Shown in pieces: positions 12,529 to 24,424 of a stretch of DNA of 64,000 nt. The stretch comes from Acanthaster planci (Eukaryota > Echinodermata > Asteroidea > Valvatida > Acanthasteridae): positions 455,701-519,700 of the forward strand of contig NW_019091469.1 of assembly GCF_001949145.1 (NCBI RefSeq), in the 5' to 3' direction. A program made the translations under genes and the position numbers. Under the pieces are notes generated by a model. The model made no database searches and was not told where the DNA came from. It worked only from the letters and a program-made list of their open reading frames with translations. Positions within the stretch are counted from its first letter, which is position 1. Each line of letters begins with the position of its first letter.

Positions 12529-15017
12529 CTGTAGAATAAAAAAAGTGATTGCAACGGCCATTTACAAATTATAACAATTAAATCGAATATAATTATATTC
12601 ATTTTCAGGAGCTGATGAACCAGAATCCCCCCCATGTCGCGCAAGTGCAAAAACATTAAAAATCCACTTCCAAAACAAATCTGTATCTAAATTTCTATTA
12701 AGAAACTCTGACAGTACATATAAAATTCAGAGAAATGACATTACTGTGTGAGATAAACTTTCATCGAATACATTATTTATGTGTATTCTGTGTAAAACAG
12801 ACAAATTTATTATTGAACAAAAAATTCAAACTGCCTTAATACAATAAAAATAAGAATAATAATAATAGTGAAGTGCATGAAAGACTCACAGAGTGAAGAG
12901 CAAACAAGTTTAGGATTCATAAGTGAATTAGTACATTGAACTCAATACACTCAATTTGTTAGACAATAGATATTCCCCCACGCCCAATACAAAATTTTAA
13001 AATGAAAGTTATTTATGTTTACATTGTAAAATAAAGTGGTTACAGTTGCAGCCAGAGTTGCCGTCCTACTTTGGTTGCAGGTCCATCGAGCAGAATTGAG
13101 GAGTCCATTCCGCAGGGTGTCAAACCGTGGGCTCTCTCAGAGTCCCGGGTAATAAATAACGCAAATCATTAAGCGCACATACGAAACTAAACCATGCTGT
13201 CCTGTGCTGCGCACGCATCGCAGCACGCACGTGGCTTCATTGTAGTTACACAAGAAACTGGTAGAAAAAAATGTTTGCAGCTCTTTAAAACTCAACTGAA
13301 ACTGTTATCAGTTATCAAAATAAGAACACCAAGGATGCATTGAAGGGCTTTCATTATTTTTCATCCGATTTGGAGCCAATTATTTTTTCTCAGTCCCAAG
13401 GAATGCAACCATTCATTTTCCCAGAGGCAGCAACCTGGCAAACTGCAGCCACTTTTTCTAAATTTCATTGTTTTTACCTTTTCCCCCAAAATAGAAATTA
13501 AAACATGTAACTAAATTACACTTTAATAAATAATAGCAATGGAAGAAAACAACATTTAAACAACCGTTCAGAGAATAACTAAGAAAGGCAAACTAAATAT
13601 TGGAATGTTTTAGTTTTGCTATTGAGAAAACGTTTGTCAAAATGTGTGCAGGTTAGTGCTATTTATGTGTCCGGAGAAGCAGAATTAAAATAAAATGTAA
13701 CTTTATTGTGCAAAGCCAACCTCACCTTGGAAATTTTAAAACCCCAAATGGCAAAGTCAATAATCACCCTACTCAGGTTGTTGATCAAAATCTTTTGAAA
13801 ATTTGACAATGGAAAAGCCAACACAGGTCGAATGACCAATCCACACACTTTATGCAAATGAGGCACGTGCACCAATGCCACTGACGCCATGCCAGAAAAG
13901 GAACCTAAAATCCCCCCAAAACCAAACAAAATTTTCCTAATACATTCCTGAAAACAGCCCTTCAATGCCAATGGTGGATGTATATTGATAATATACGCTG
14001 CAGTCTGCACTATACGAACACGTGTGGCCGACCATAGTCAAGCGACATGCAAAGCATGCTGTCCCCTCGGTACAGACTTTGCATTTTTGACGTCGAAAAA
14101 ACATGGAGGAAATCTCTCACCGACCCCACCCGCCACAAAACTGAATCTGAACGTGTTCCAAAAACACCGCGATTTCACACTTTCGGAAAGAGTTTTAGTC
14201 CTAAATGCATATTCAAAGTGTCCGCGCTGGGTTCAGGATCAATTTAGTGCATATCCTATTGGGTTGGTACATGAAAGCGTTGAGTATGGGGGAAGATATA
14301 CAGCGATGTAGGCATGGAGTTGTAGTGGGGCAATGCTACAAAATGGCAGTTTAATCGAGGTCAAACAAAGCCCGAAAAACGACACCCAAAAACACCTCCT
14401 GCCCTTTCATGAATGAAAGTCCCCTTCAAATATCACTTTCGGCCCTAATATTTCTATAAATCGAAAAATCATGTCGTAATCTTAAAGATTGAAATGTTTT
14501 CAGAATCGTCCCATAGGTTTGTGCACCGAAAGTGGAGTGTACATTGAGCAGTACGAGAGTTTTTCGTGGTGAAAAATACGGTCGATTTGTGCACCGGCAT
14601 GGCGTCGGGGTAACCAGAATAAAAGGGGTCACGGGAAAGAAACGACTGTAACTGTGATCCCACTCGGTGAAAACAGTTTAGATTTTTCCTAATCATGCCT
14701 GAAGTATCACTCTTTCGGCAAACGTTTCTTTTGCGCCAAGGTGACTGGTTCCTGTCAGCAAATTTTGGCAGTTTTACAAAGTTCCGAGGCCCCTATTTCT
14801 TTCAATCGTTGTGACAATGGCAATCTCGCGGCATGTTCGTCAACACAACAAATATCAACTCGGTGTACCAGTTTACGACCTAATAAGCATCGGTTTCAAA
14901 ATTGTTTTTACACAAGAAAGCAGGTGCAATTAGTAGAACATACATCTCACTAGTGCAGAAAATTATTTTCTCCACGTTTCAGTGGATTTCCTGACCATAA
15001 AATGAAGTTTTACTCAC
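12529..15017 (-). other. First (leader) intron of HMGB copy b
   Basis: Between the exon-1 acceptor at 12529-12530 and the candidate leader donor at 15016-15017 I find no coding exon. The right part (from about 13980) is visibly richer in CpG than the AT-rich left part, as expected near a promoter. Short open frames in the CpG-rich part show no family similarity. Confidence 0.4.
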
Positions 15018-15100
15018 CTTATCTACGCTGGTCGAATGAATTATCTATACAGCGATGTGTAGGGCACGCTATCGCAGTTCAGTACGTGTTAATACAGTGT
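15018..15100 (-). other. Candidate non-coding leader exon of HMGB copy b
   Basis: On the minus strand the sequence reads ...TAGATAAG|GTGAGTAAAAC with the donor at 15016-15017, a strong consensus 5' splice site next to a CpG-rich, CCAAT-rich region. It would splice to the 5' UTR acceptor at 12529-12530. The transcription start (set here arbitrarily at about 15100) is not visible. Confidence 0.45.
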
Positions 15101-15219
15101 TCGGTGTATACGTGTACACGCAGTCAATGCACAACGTAGGCAGCCTGTACAATTTCCCCATACCCACGCTACTTATGCAAAGGGCTGCACAAGCCCAAGG
15201 TAGGAAATGCTACACTCTG

Positions 15220-15311
15220 ATTGGTCACTTCGAAGTTGGAGCGAAGATTCATCCAATGAAAACTCGAATTGGGAATCATATGGCCAGCAAAGCTCCCGCA
15301 TACCTCATTGG
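15220..15311 (-). promoter_or_regulatory. Cluster of four CCAAT boxes
   Basis: ATTGG or CCAAT occurs at 15220-15224, 15253-15257, 15268-15272 and 15307-15311. Such a cluster is a typical NF-Y-bound promoter arrangement. It lies 100-290 bases upstream of the candidate HMGB-b leader exon. Binding is inferred. Confidence 0.45.
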
Positions 15312-15562
15312 TCATGTGATACATTGAGCGCCAAATTAATGCATGTATGTTGAAGAACAGAAGATTTATCACGATGGCATTTGTTGGTTTGAAGTGGCAT
15401 TTTTTCTGTCAGTTTCAAGAGCAATTTAAGCTTTGCTAACTTAATCCCAAAACAACTATTTTGATGAATGCTTTAAATTAATAACGAAACAAATTGTCCT
15501 GATTATTATTCAATAAAAGACATTATATTCAGTAACATTTCAAACGATTGGTCTATATTTTC

Positions 15563-15588
15563 TGACGTCATCCTGACAGCCCGGAAGT
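15563..15588 (+). promoter_or_regulatory. CRE palindrome followed by an ETS-type site
   Basis: TGACGTCA at 15563-15570 is a perfect CRE (CREB/ATF site), and CCGGAAGT at 15581-15588 is a strong ETS word 10 bases later. The pair sits at the left edge of a GC-rich block and could drive SAP30L on the plus strand. Inference from motifs only. Confidence 0.4.
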
Positions 15589-15679
15589 TGTCATAGGTTG
15601 TTGTTTATGCATAATGCATGCCGGCGGCGTACGTTTTAGCATGCCCAATATGAAATAATACAAAGACTAAGCAGCTGCG

Positions 15680-15749
15680 TGCAGCTAGCTAGCCGGCGCG
15701 GCCAGAGCAGACGAGCTGTGCATAACGCTTGCCCAGCTAGCTAGCTGCA
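15680..15749. repeat. Inverted repeat of AGCT-rich sequence, 14-bp arms
   Basis: TGCAGCTAGCTAGC at 15680-15693 and its exact complement GCTAGCTAGCTGCA at 15736-15749 flank 42 bases of GC-rich DNA. The pair lies in the presumed SAP30L promoter or leader. Confidence 0.6.
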
Positions 15750-15965
15750 TGCATATGGTACGCTAGAGAAAACAGGTTGGCTTGCCTGTCACGTGTTATG
15801 TGCATCTCCGGCTCCAGCTAGATATATCTGCACGTACTTGTGCTTGATTGAAGGCTGGTGGATTCAACGACAGCACTGCCGGCGCCTGCGTCGAGACCGT
15901 AGAGTTCGTGCATCAACACCGGGTTGTTGTTTTGATGCGAACCGACCGTATTGAGGGGAACCGTG
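15700..15965 (+). other. Candidate non-coding leader exon of SAP30L
   Basis: GC-rich sequence ends at AACCGTG|GTAAGCC (donor at 15966-15967). An acceptor, AATCCTAG|GCTCTC, at about 19383 precedes the SAP30L start codon, so a 3.4-kb leader intron is plausible. The 5' end is arbitrary; no transcript evidence is available. Confidence 0.35.
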
Positions 15966-16366
15966 GTAAGCCTAGGCCCTGTGCTGTTTTCTTTCAAGAC
16001 ATCAAACTACATTCTTACTTCAGCATGTTATGAGAAAATAGGGCCTAAACATCAGCAAGTTGGTTCTAGCTGAACAATTGTGAAGTATGTGTAGGCATGG
16101 TAGGCACGGTAGGCACGGTAGGCCTAGCAAATGGTGCTAAGTGCGAAAAATAACTTCGGGAAATAACCTGCCATGCCTGCAGATGTTGTAAAATTTACAT
16201 GATATAGAGCCTAGGCCTTCCTGTGTCAAACTGTATTTTGACGTCACGGACGAGCACATTAATGCTAAAAACTAGGCCTATTCTTTGCTCTTGTATCTGC
16301 ACCGCTCTGTGTCATTCATTGAGGCCTGCCCTGGCATGCCCAGTTTGGCAAAACATCCCCCGATCT

Positions 16367-16480
16367 AGTCCGAGTAAAATGGACCCTAAAAATCGCCTTT
16401 TTGTAACATTTGGACTAACGCCTGATCATGTCCAAATCTTGTCCAAAAAGGCGATTTTTAGGGTCCATTTTACTCCGACT
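16367..16480. repeat. Foldback element with arms of about 50 bp and a 14-base loop
   Basis: The left arm, 16367-16415, and the right arm, 16430-16480, are near-perfect inverted copies carrying AAAAATCGCCTTTTTG, GGACCCTA and GTCCAAAT words. The transcript of either strand could form a long hairpin. A degenerate relative lies at about 16612-16700, and the palindromic element at 56593-57060 shares the CGCCTTTTT and ACATTTG words. Confidence 0.7.
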
Positions 16481-18910
16481 ACCACCGATTGCAGAGGAAA
16501 CATCACACCAACTTGTGCTTCTCGTCTGTATGGTTTACTTGGTTTAGCATGTTTAAGGCGATGTTTCCTAACTTCATTAAAGGGTTTTTTTTAAATTAGA
16601 TTGTCTCAGCCTTAGTCCGAGTGGACTCTGTTTATCGCCGCTTAACATTTGGACATGTCAAGCGATAGTCCATATGTTACAAAAGGCGATTCTCAACGTA
16701 TCTCAGCCTCAGGTTATTTTGTGAATTTCCTCCTATAAATGAATTGAATGATGTTGTACATGTGACCGACAATCTATCATGTTATGTTATTAGATGCATC
16801 ATTGTTATATATGTTACCGAAGATATAAATTACATTTCGCACTTCAGGTTTTCAAAAAAGGCCTATGACCTGAGGACAACTTTTCCTCATTGGCCCTATA
16901 TAACATGGTTGTTTTAAACAAGTTGAGTGGACTTGTACAGCAAACATGCAAGATGAGGTAGAATTGACCTATTGTTGTTTGTGAGTTAATAGCCACGCCC
17001 CCCAGACAACCCCACGCAGTGTTGAATGTTGAGTTTTGTTTGTCTCAGATTTTATGTTTTCAGAATCCAATTTGTACATTGTGCAATGGCTGGCTGACGC
17101 AATTCTTCTGCCAGTTGTAAATTTGTTGTTTGGTGGCGAGCACATGGTGGCCTGCTACCTGGAGAACAATGGGGTTAGTTGCATGTTCTGCTCTCTGAAA
17201 TGAGCAGTGCGAGTGCTTAGTATTCCATAGTTTTGGGGGTAGTGGCTGGCTATTTGCCAAATAGTGTCTGTATGACCATAGAGCCAAGAATGGCACTACT
17301 ATTGCATGTAGCCCCTGTAGTCCAGCTCTGGTAGGGCCATACTATTAGACTACCTACATGTACTGCGCCCTTTTTTACGTGAAGGCTTCTTGATGGCATT
17401 AGGTATGTAGTCACAAATTGCCTTGCCCAAGGCTTGATTTACCCTAAAACTATGGGGCTCCTCGTTCTCCCTCTCAAAGCAAGGAACCCCATTGGGTAAG
17501 ACTTAATCATGTCCTGATTTATCAAAAGGGGGAAAGTTGAAGTGTTGCTTGAGCGCATGTCAGTTTCTTCTGACCAAGGCACAAGTGCAGTAAAATCTGT
17601 ACAGTTTCTCTCTCAAAATCCTATGTCAACATTTTTGTAAAATCATCACGTTTATGTTGCTTTTGGTTGTCTCTTTCATTGCATTTATGGTCTCTGCCAT
17701 CGCAATAATGACCTCTGTACTTACCTTTGTAATTAAGGGGAAGGTTATCAATCATTGCCACCTTTCCCCCCAGCTTGGTTCCAAATTGGTCGAGCACACT
17801 GGTCCAACTATCCAATGTTCAACTGGCATCTGTTGCACTGTGATAGACTATAGTTGTTCAAACTTGTATCAGGATTTCCAGTCATCTTTCATACTTGTAC
17901 CTTCTCCACCAATTTGTCAACCTTTGTCAACTGGAATACCATCCTGTATTGGTTTACGCTTGTGCTTGTACCAACTTTGGCCAAAAGAAAACCTCGGGTT
18001 TCCAGTCAGCGTGTGCGTCACGGTAGACCTGCTCATCGGCAAAATAAAAAGTTTTTACTTGGTAGATTCTGATGCCCAAAAGCTACCAGACTTGCTTGAT
18101 TGACTTGAATCCTGCTGCTGTGTGATTTTAAATTGTTTTTATTGGAGGTACAATCAAATTATACAGGAAAGAGGCCCTCTTAGGCCCCCATACAGTTTGT
18201 GTTTAGTCGAGCACTCTTTTCAAATGACATTTGTCACTTCGCAGTTGTACATGTATGTCCGGGAACCAGACAATAAAGTTGGTCTTATGTCTAGAGCACA
18301 GTAAGTCTACAAGCTGAAAACACTTTTAAGCAGTAAAAAGTGAGGGGTCCAATCGATGTGTTCTAAAGCACACATACCTGTACATCATTTCTGAGCGAAA
18401 AAAGTGAGGGAAAAAAAAAAAAAAACATGTCGCCGTATCACTTTGAAGCCAACCCCTGATCTAGAAACCAGAGACTTTTTGAGGCACTTTTTGAGGTTGC
18501 ACCGTCAGGCACTTAATAAAATTAACTAGTTTCATCGCTTTTGAGCCAAACACTCGATGCAAAAATCCTTATGGCACTAAAAGTGCACACACACACGTCT
18601 GGCTAAGTATTTCTCTTACCCAAATGCAATTCAATAATTTAAGTGCCAAATCTTTTCACAGAAAGATGTACCGAAAGATTTATTCTTCGATAACACTTCT
18701 GTCATGGATCAATTGGATACCAAAAAACTGGGGAAATAATGAACTGCCCTTTGATCACAAGAGTTTTCTTCTGTGGTACAAAACATTCAAATGAGTTTGA
18801 GGTCCCACTTTTGTTCCAGTACATAGAATGTGTTCATTACACCTTGATGCTTTTAAGATGATTCAGAAAACTGTATTTCATATACTGTTTCAACTGTATT
18901 TCTTGTGGAA

Positions 18911-19280
18911 TGCCGTGGCCCTGTGGTTAAGATCATCAGATTCGTAGTCGGCGTGTAAAGCAGCAGGTTGCGGGTTCGAATCCAGCCAAGGGTCATGGTG
19001 CGTGTGTGTGCCATTGGGCAAGGCACTTTGTCACTCATTGCCTCTCTCCACGCAGGAGTACATTTGTAATTGGGTACCTGTGAGGGCAGAGATGGTTATT
19101 GTGGTTGAGTTAGCTGCGTTGCGCCGAAATGGCAGCATCAAACTGTATACTCCCCAGAGAGCTGAGATGGTATTTGGAATGTTTCATGGGCCCAGTGAGC
19201 AGGGGTAATAATAATGGTATTGCGCCTTGATCGGTTTTCCGGATAAGTGTGCTCTGTAAATTATCATTATTATTATTAAA
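18911..19280 (+). mobile_element. tRNA-derived SINE
   Basis: The 5' part reads like a tRNA: a box A region TGGCCCTGTGGTTAAGATC near 18915 and a perfect box B, GGTTCGAATCC, at 18973-18983. It is followed by a body (GGGCAAGGCACTTTGTCACT, then CCTCTCTCCACGCAGG) and ends in an ATT-repeat tail at about 19265-19280. This internal RNA polymerase III promoter plus a simple-repeat tail defines a SINE. The conserved body resembles the central domains shared by several metazoan SINE superfamilies, but I cannot assign one by eye. It lies in the presumed SAP30L leader intron. Confidence 0.75.
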
Positions 19281-19467
19281 TGAATTCCCCCAAGTCAGGT
19301 TTGTGATTTTCTGGAATTCAGAATGTTTGCTTGTCGCTGTTGTTACCCCACTGGATGAGGTAGATGGATTTCTTTTAATCCTAGGCTCTCACAGTTAAGG
19401 AGTTTGATTTCAAGCTGGCTAAATTGGGCATTGGCTGTTCAGTCCATAGCTTTGAAGACCTATGAGA

Positions 19468-22400
19468 ATGAACGGGTTTAGCACCGAGGAGGACAGTCGC
19501 GACTCGGGGCATGGCCAGATCTGTTGCCTTGTGGATGACGGAAATCGCTGCTCCAGACCAGCGGGGAATGCCTGCTACAGCAAACGTATCGCCAAGACGG
19601 TGCAACAGCGCAAACTCAAGCTCAACATTGACCACAGTGTAAGTTTAAAAGACATCTCTCTCTTGGCTTACCCTGCATGGGAACAGCTTTCCTTAAACTT
19701 GGAAAGCCAACCTTCCTATTCCTGTTGTTAAGCCCTAACTCAGATCGTTGAGATTCCTCTGGGATGGCTGTTCACGTTTTTCAGTATTGACTCTTAGGCC
19801 CTTATTTTCCAAAATTTTTCCTCTCGGCAGGTAACAGTGCTTTTTCTTTGTGACCATTACTTTAGGGCTGAGTCGATTCGAATATTTGACCTTCAATTTG
19901 GTCGAACATTCGGCAGATTGTTGATGAAAAATCCGTATACAAAATTAGTTAGAATAATGCACACAATTGTACGTTATAATCACTATAATACCGTCTCATG
20001 TCGAGGACTATCTCCAGTCACAATTTAGCAAGATGTAGAGAGGAACAATGCTTCATGTCCTTAAAAAGTTTTAATGAATAATTTTCTTTTTGAATCATTG
20101 TAAGATTTCTGACATTTTTTTATTGAATGTCCGTGAAACAAGCCTCCACAGTGCAATTTTTCTCATTTAAAACTGAAGAAAATTCTCCCGTTGTTTTTAT
20201 AAATTTTGCATTCGAATATTCAAATTCGGAAAATAATATTTGAATATTCGATACTTGATCGAATATCCGGATATTCAGATATTCGGCACAGCCCTACATA
20301 ACTTTAAAGGAGCAGGCCTTTATACATGTACCTAATTGTTTGTGGATTCTGTCTTCCTCAATCCTCCAACTCTTGGTGAATTTTAAATGATCTTGAGGAG
20401 GGTTAGGGTTATGGAAGGTATCTGCCTTTAGCAGAAGCCCCCCATCATGGGTTGTAATGAACCTTGCTAGTCAGTAGTGTTTATTTTCCTGGTAGCCACA
20501 CGTCTGTAACAGGTGCATTTCATAATCATTTGTGAACCAGCGAAGTGCAGTTCTGACCAAAGGAGCTGCTGTTACTAGGAAAATTGCGCCCTCTGTTGGT
20601 GCAGCTTGGGATTCATAGCCAGACAATTTCCAAGGGTCAGTAAGATTTGAAGCTTTGCATGGTGGAAGTTACATGAGATATAGGCTTTCGGGTACACTGT
20701 GGAATAAATCTATTTTGGAAGCACTCCTGAGGATGGCCAGAGTATCCTGGCCAAAATATCGAGTTAACACTGGCTCTTCGAAGAACCACACTCCTTACAA
20801 AAGAGAGTGGTTCCATGGTGTACCCGCAAGATTATATTTCATTTCCAAGGGTCCTCATCTGATCACTGAATGTAAGGCGAAAGGAAAAAGAAAAAGTTGT
20901 CCCACATGTATGTTAAGACACTTTGCAACTATATGGGTGCAACGAAGCAAGAATTGTGGGGTCTCATGTCAGGCCGAGAGCAATGGCAGTGCATCTGGGG
21001 CATTAACGGCGGGAAGAAAACTTCCAGACGACACGATCGATGATGATAATATGATATGGTATGATTGATTTGACCAGTGTTTGTAAAACACATCTTCTTT
21101 TTGCATCCATAGGTCAGACATATCTACATATGTGACTTTCACAAGGGTGTTATACAGAGCGTGCGAAACAAGAGGAAGAAAAGAGACAGTGACGACGAAG
21201 CAGGCATATCACCAGACCGTGATCTTGACCTGCCAGAAGTACGCAGCAGTAGGCTAATGGTAAATTAAATACTTTCCATCTCATTCTGGCCTAATCTATA
21301 GACCACTCTGTGAGCACTTACTGTGGTTTTATCCACCATTTTGAAAATGGAGCGTTAAGAATTTTCTTGCGCAACAGGTATTTCACCCTTTGCTGATGTG
21401 TATGTGTAAAATACTATGTACTCGGTGTTGTCTTTAGGCCTGTGAAAATATTCACCAGCTTGTTTTTTAAATTGAAAAACAGGGTATCTGAGTTGCTGAG
21501 GTTTTTTAATCGTATGTGCATATCCCTGAATGAGCAATTTAAAGAATGAGTGACCTTCATTCTGTTTATTGTCTAGTAGGGATGTAAACTGAAAAATTTT
21601 CATTGAAAAGGATGAGGCAAAAGTCAAGATTGGTGACAGGAAATTATTGGTCAAAATTATGCTTGATTGTCATACAAGAATGAGACACAGCTGTTAGAAC
21701 TAGTATCAGTTGACTTTACACCTTGTTAGCATTTACAAATATTTCATTTGTTGAGAAACCAAACAGCAATTGACCTTCTAGTCACTCCAACACACCTGAG
21801 AAAGTTTCGTAAATATAGTCTGCCATTTATTTTGAACGAAAGTTCAAGCTCTGCTTTCAATTTAGAGCCCATTGTGGACATGTGATATAGATGTGTTTTA
21901 CGTTCAAGAAACACTGGACGTTGGTGATCAGAGTTGTTTCATATTCATGAGACCATCATGCTCACTGTAGGAGTGCTTTTCCCTCAGCCCTCATTAAGGT
22001 TTTCTTAGTTTACGGGTGTTTATAGATTTGTTGTATCTTTGGTTACATTTCTACCCAGGTGGACCTGTTTCAGCTTCAAGTCAACACACTGAGGAGATAC
22101 AAGCGTCACTATAAACTCCAGACCAAACCTGGTCTCAACAAAGCCCAATTAGCCGAGGTGGGTTTTTTTTATTGCTGAATAGCATATGAACTCTAGGTCC
22201 TTGTGATGCTGAGAACTTGTGGATCATCTGCAGATTGGGACCATTTGAAGCAATGTGAATTGGGGAGTCTTGTTTGACTTCGGGTAAAAAGTACAATTTC
22301 AGCTCAAATTTTGTTGAGCCGGAGAAATAACTGTACAAAATAGCCGTTTGCAGCCGTTTTGCACGCCCAGTTTTGTGAAATCACGGCCCATTTTTTCAAG

Positions 22401-23115
22401 CGTGGCCTGGCGGTGCAAATCGAGCCGTGCACTACTTGATTCGAGGCTTGTGTAATCTGGATCCTGAAAAATGTGAAAATAAAATCTGAGCTTAAATTCA
22501 GTCTTTTCCCATGCTTTTTCCAAAATCGAAAATAGGCTGCAGTAAAGTACATGATTGTATTCTGGGACTACGGTTTGGATATTTGGTTCGAATGTATCAG
22601 CACCGGCAGGCAGGTTCCCTTACTTACGATTAATGAAGTACCGCACCTATCTATCAACTTGTAACAAAGTGAATACAGTGAGCCATGCTTGTTCACCAGC
22701 GATCGCTCATACATGTAATCAACCTCATTCCCATGACGAGATATTGCGCCCACTCTCGCTCAAGGTAGTACGTGAAGACAAGGCTGACATATAATTGTTT
22801 CAGGGCTTGCGCTGCATGCTCACTATGTCATCCAGAATGAAACAAAAAATAACGGATTTCTTCCTGAAGGCGATTTTATCTGTGCACTGTTTAGGATGTT
22901 TGAAAAACTGTTCACTGACCAAGTAAACTAAGAATTATGCACAGCAAGCAAATTGTTAAATTGATCAGTTATTTCTGCCTTCCAATTTTTTTTACATGTA
23001 GATGGTGGCAAGGCATTTCAAGACGCTTCCTGTCAATGAGAAGGAAGCACTGACTTACTTCATCTACATGGTGAAAAACCACAAGAGCAGATTTGACCAC
23101 AAGTCGGACGTCTAG
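19468..23115 (+). CDS. SAP30L: SAP30L, Sin3-HDAC corepressor complex subunit
   Basis: SAP30-family proteins bridge Sin3 and histone deacetylases and bind DNA and phosphoinositides. Exons 19468-19638, 21113-21238, 22059-22157 and 23002-23115 join in phase 0 throughout, giving 169 aa. The start [11 protein letters not shown] matches vertebrate SAP30L, which is why I choose the ATG at 19468 over the one two codons upstream (19462). Zinc-binding residues of the atypical CCCH finger are visible: C19/C20, C28, C64 and H67 (ICDFHK). A basic NLS-like segment (RNKRKKR) follows, and the C-terminal half ([20 protein letters not shown]) is the Sin3-interacting domain. The exon-2 donor GTACGC is weak; a second donor 21 bases on (after 21259) would insert seven residues in frame. 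HMGB copy b lies upstream in divergent orientation. Confidence 0.96.
20357..20416. repeat. Dispersed repeat related to the TTAA palindrome at 45648
   Basis: CCTCAATCCTCCAAC and GAGGAGGGTTAGGGTT are both present, in a diverged arrangement of the words that form the hairpin at 45648-45706. It is probably a decayed copy of the same small element, inside SAP30L intron 1. Confidence 0.45.
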
Positions 23116-24418
23116 TACCCAGTACTGTAGCAGAGTAGTGATGGACAAAATGAACTAGATGAGAATATCCGTCAAAGGACCTGACCATTGAGAGATTTGC
23201 GTTCTCCTTGAACACTAAAGAAGAACAGTACCTGAAGTGGAAGTCAGTGACCTTAACGGGCCTAGTGCTTTGTATTGACAGTGCCTGCAGCCAAGGAATT
23301 GGTCTGCTTATAAGCAGTATGAGCATCAGGGACAATTTGACTGGAGTTATTTGAAGGCTTGTCAGAGGATTTTTTTAAACTTTATCTTGGCATTCTTGAG
23401 ACCATGGACTATCTCCCACTTTTAAAGGCTTCTTTACTAAAGTTAGTTTCAATGTAAATATAATTGCACTTTCTGCTTATTTTAAGGCAACAGCTTTGTA
23501 CGCAGCTGTATCACCGGGAAGATCGTTTTCACAAAAATGCTTTCAGAAAACATTTGAAATGTGACAAAATGAAGACGGATCCAAGGGGGCTTTCTTGGTA
23601 GACAGGTACAATGTTCTTTGTCCTTCCATGGCCGTTCCAACTCTGAATATATGCATGTTTTGCAACAGCTTTTGCTCACTTAAGTCTGTTTAGTCTTTTA
23701 GGAAACAGTCCAAGAATCGATCCCGTTTTTAGTACGTGTATGCCACATGACACTGGAGTTAAGGTTTAATGTTAAGAGAACTGGTAATTTTCCATGCTCT
23801 AGAAAGTGGGTGATTTCATGTTCAATTGAGACCTGCTGTGCTTCTGTCGAATGCATCTGATGCATATGGGGTAAAATATTCCTTAATCGAGGAAGTATGT
23901 CTGGCAATGCAGCGAGTAAATTTGATGCGCTTAAAATGGGATGAATTTTAATTGGCCTTTGAGCTTCTCTCTTTTCGTTTGTGGATTTGTGTTGGAAAAT
24001 TGCGGAAGATGTCTGTGCTTATATTGAACACAGATTGGAGGATGCACGCGTTAGGCTGTCAGCTACGAATTTCCCTGCTGGAAAAGTGAATGGTGCAGTG
24101 TTACCACACAACAGGATGTCTGTGCATGGAACACTCTGCGTTCACTTACTGGCTTTGCATGTGTGTTGCACTTGACAAATTTTCATCTGAATGTCCACAA
24201 ATCGGATGATGCATGCGTACAATACGCTCTTAGCTTTGGATTCTATGCAGGAAATATGGATGGTAGTGAGTGACCACTCGCAAGAATGTGCATTTCATGA
24301 TATACATTCAACTAGTTTTCATCAGAATGTGCACACAATATGTGTTGTTTTCACACAGGTGCTGTCAGTGTATTGCCAGTGGTGTTTATGTATCTTTTCC
24401 AAGAGTGTCTCTAATTTA

Positions 24419-24424
24419 AATAAA
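24419..24424 (+). terminator. Candidate poly(A) signal of SAP30L
   Basis: An AATAAA about 1.3 kb past the SAP30L stop codon, in AT-rich sequence, would define a 3' UTR of 23116 to about 24445. Inferred from the hexamer only. Confidence 0.4.

Noticed and set aside
20655-21068. 137-codon open frame in SAP30L intron 1
   Set aside because: No recognised domain or splice context. It contains a short CTGAGGATGGCC...GGCC hairpin word seen near the ends of some retroelements, but this is too weak to call.
22320-22560. Possible transposon-like block in SAP30L intron 3
   Set aside because: Slightly raised CpG and some inverted words, but no clear termini or repeat relationship could be seen.
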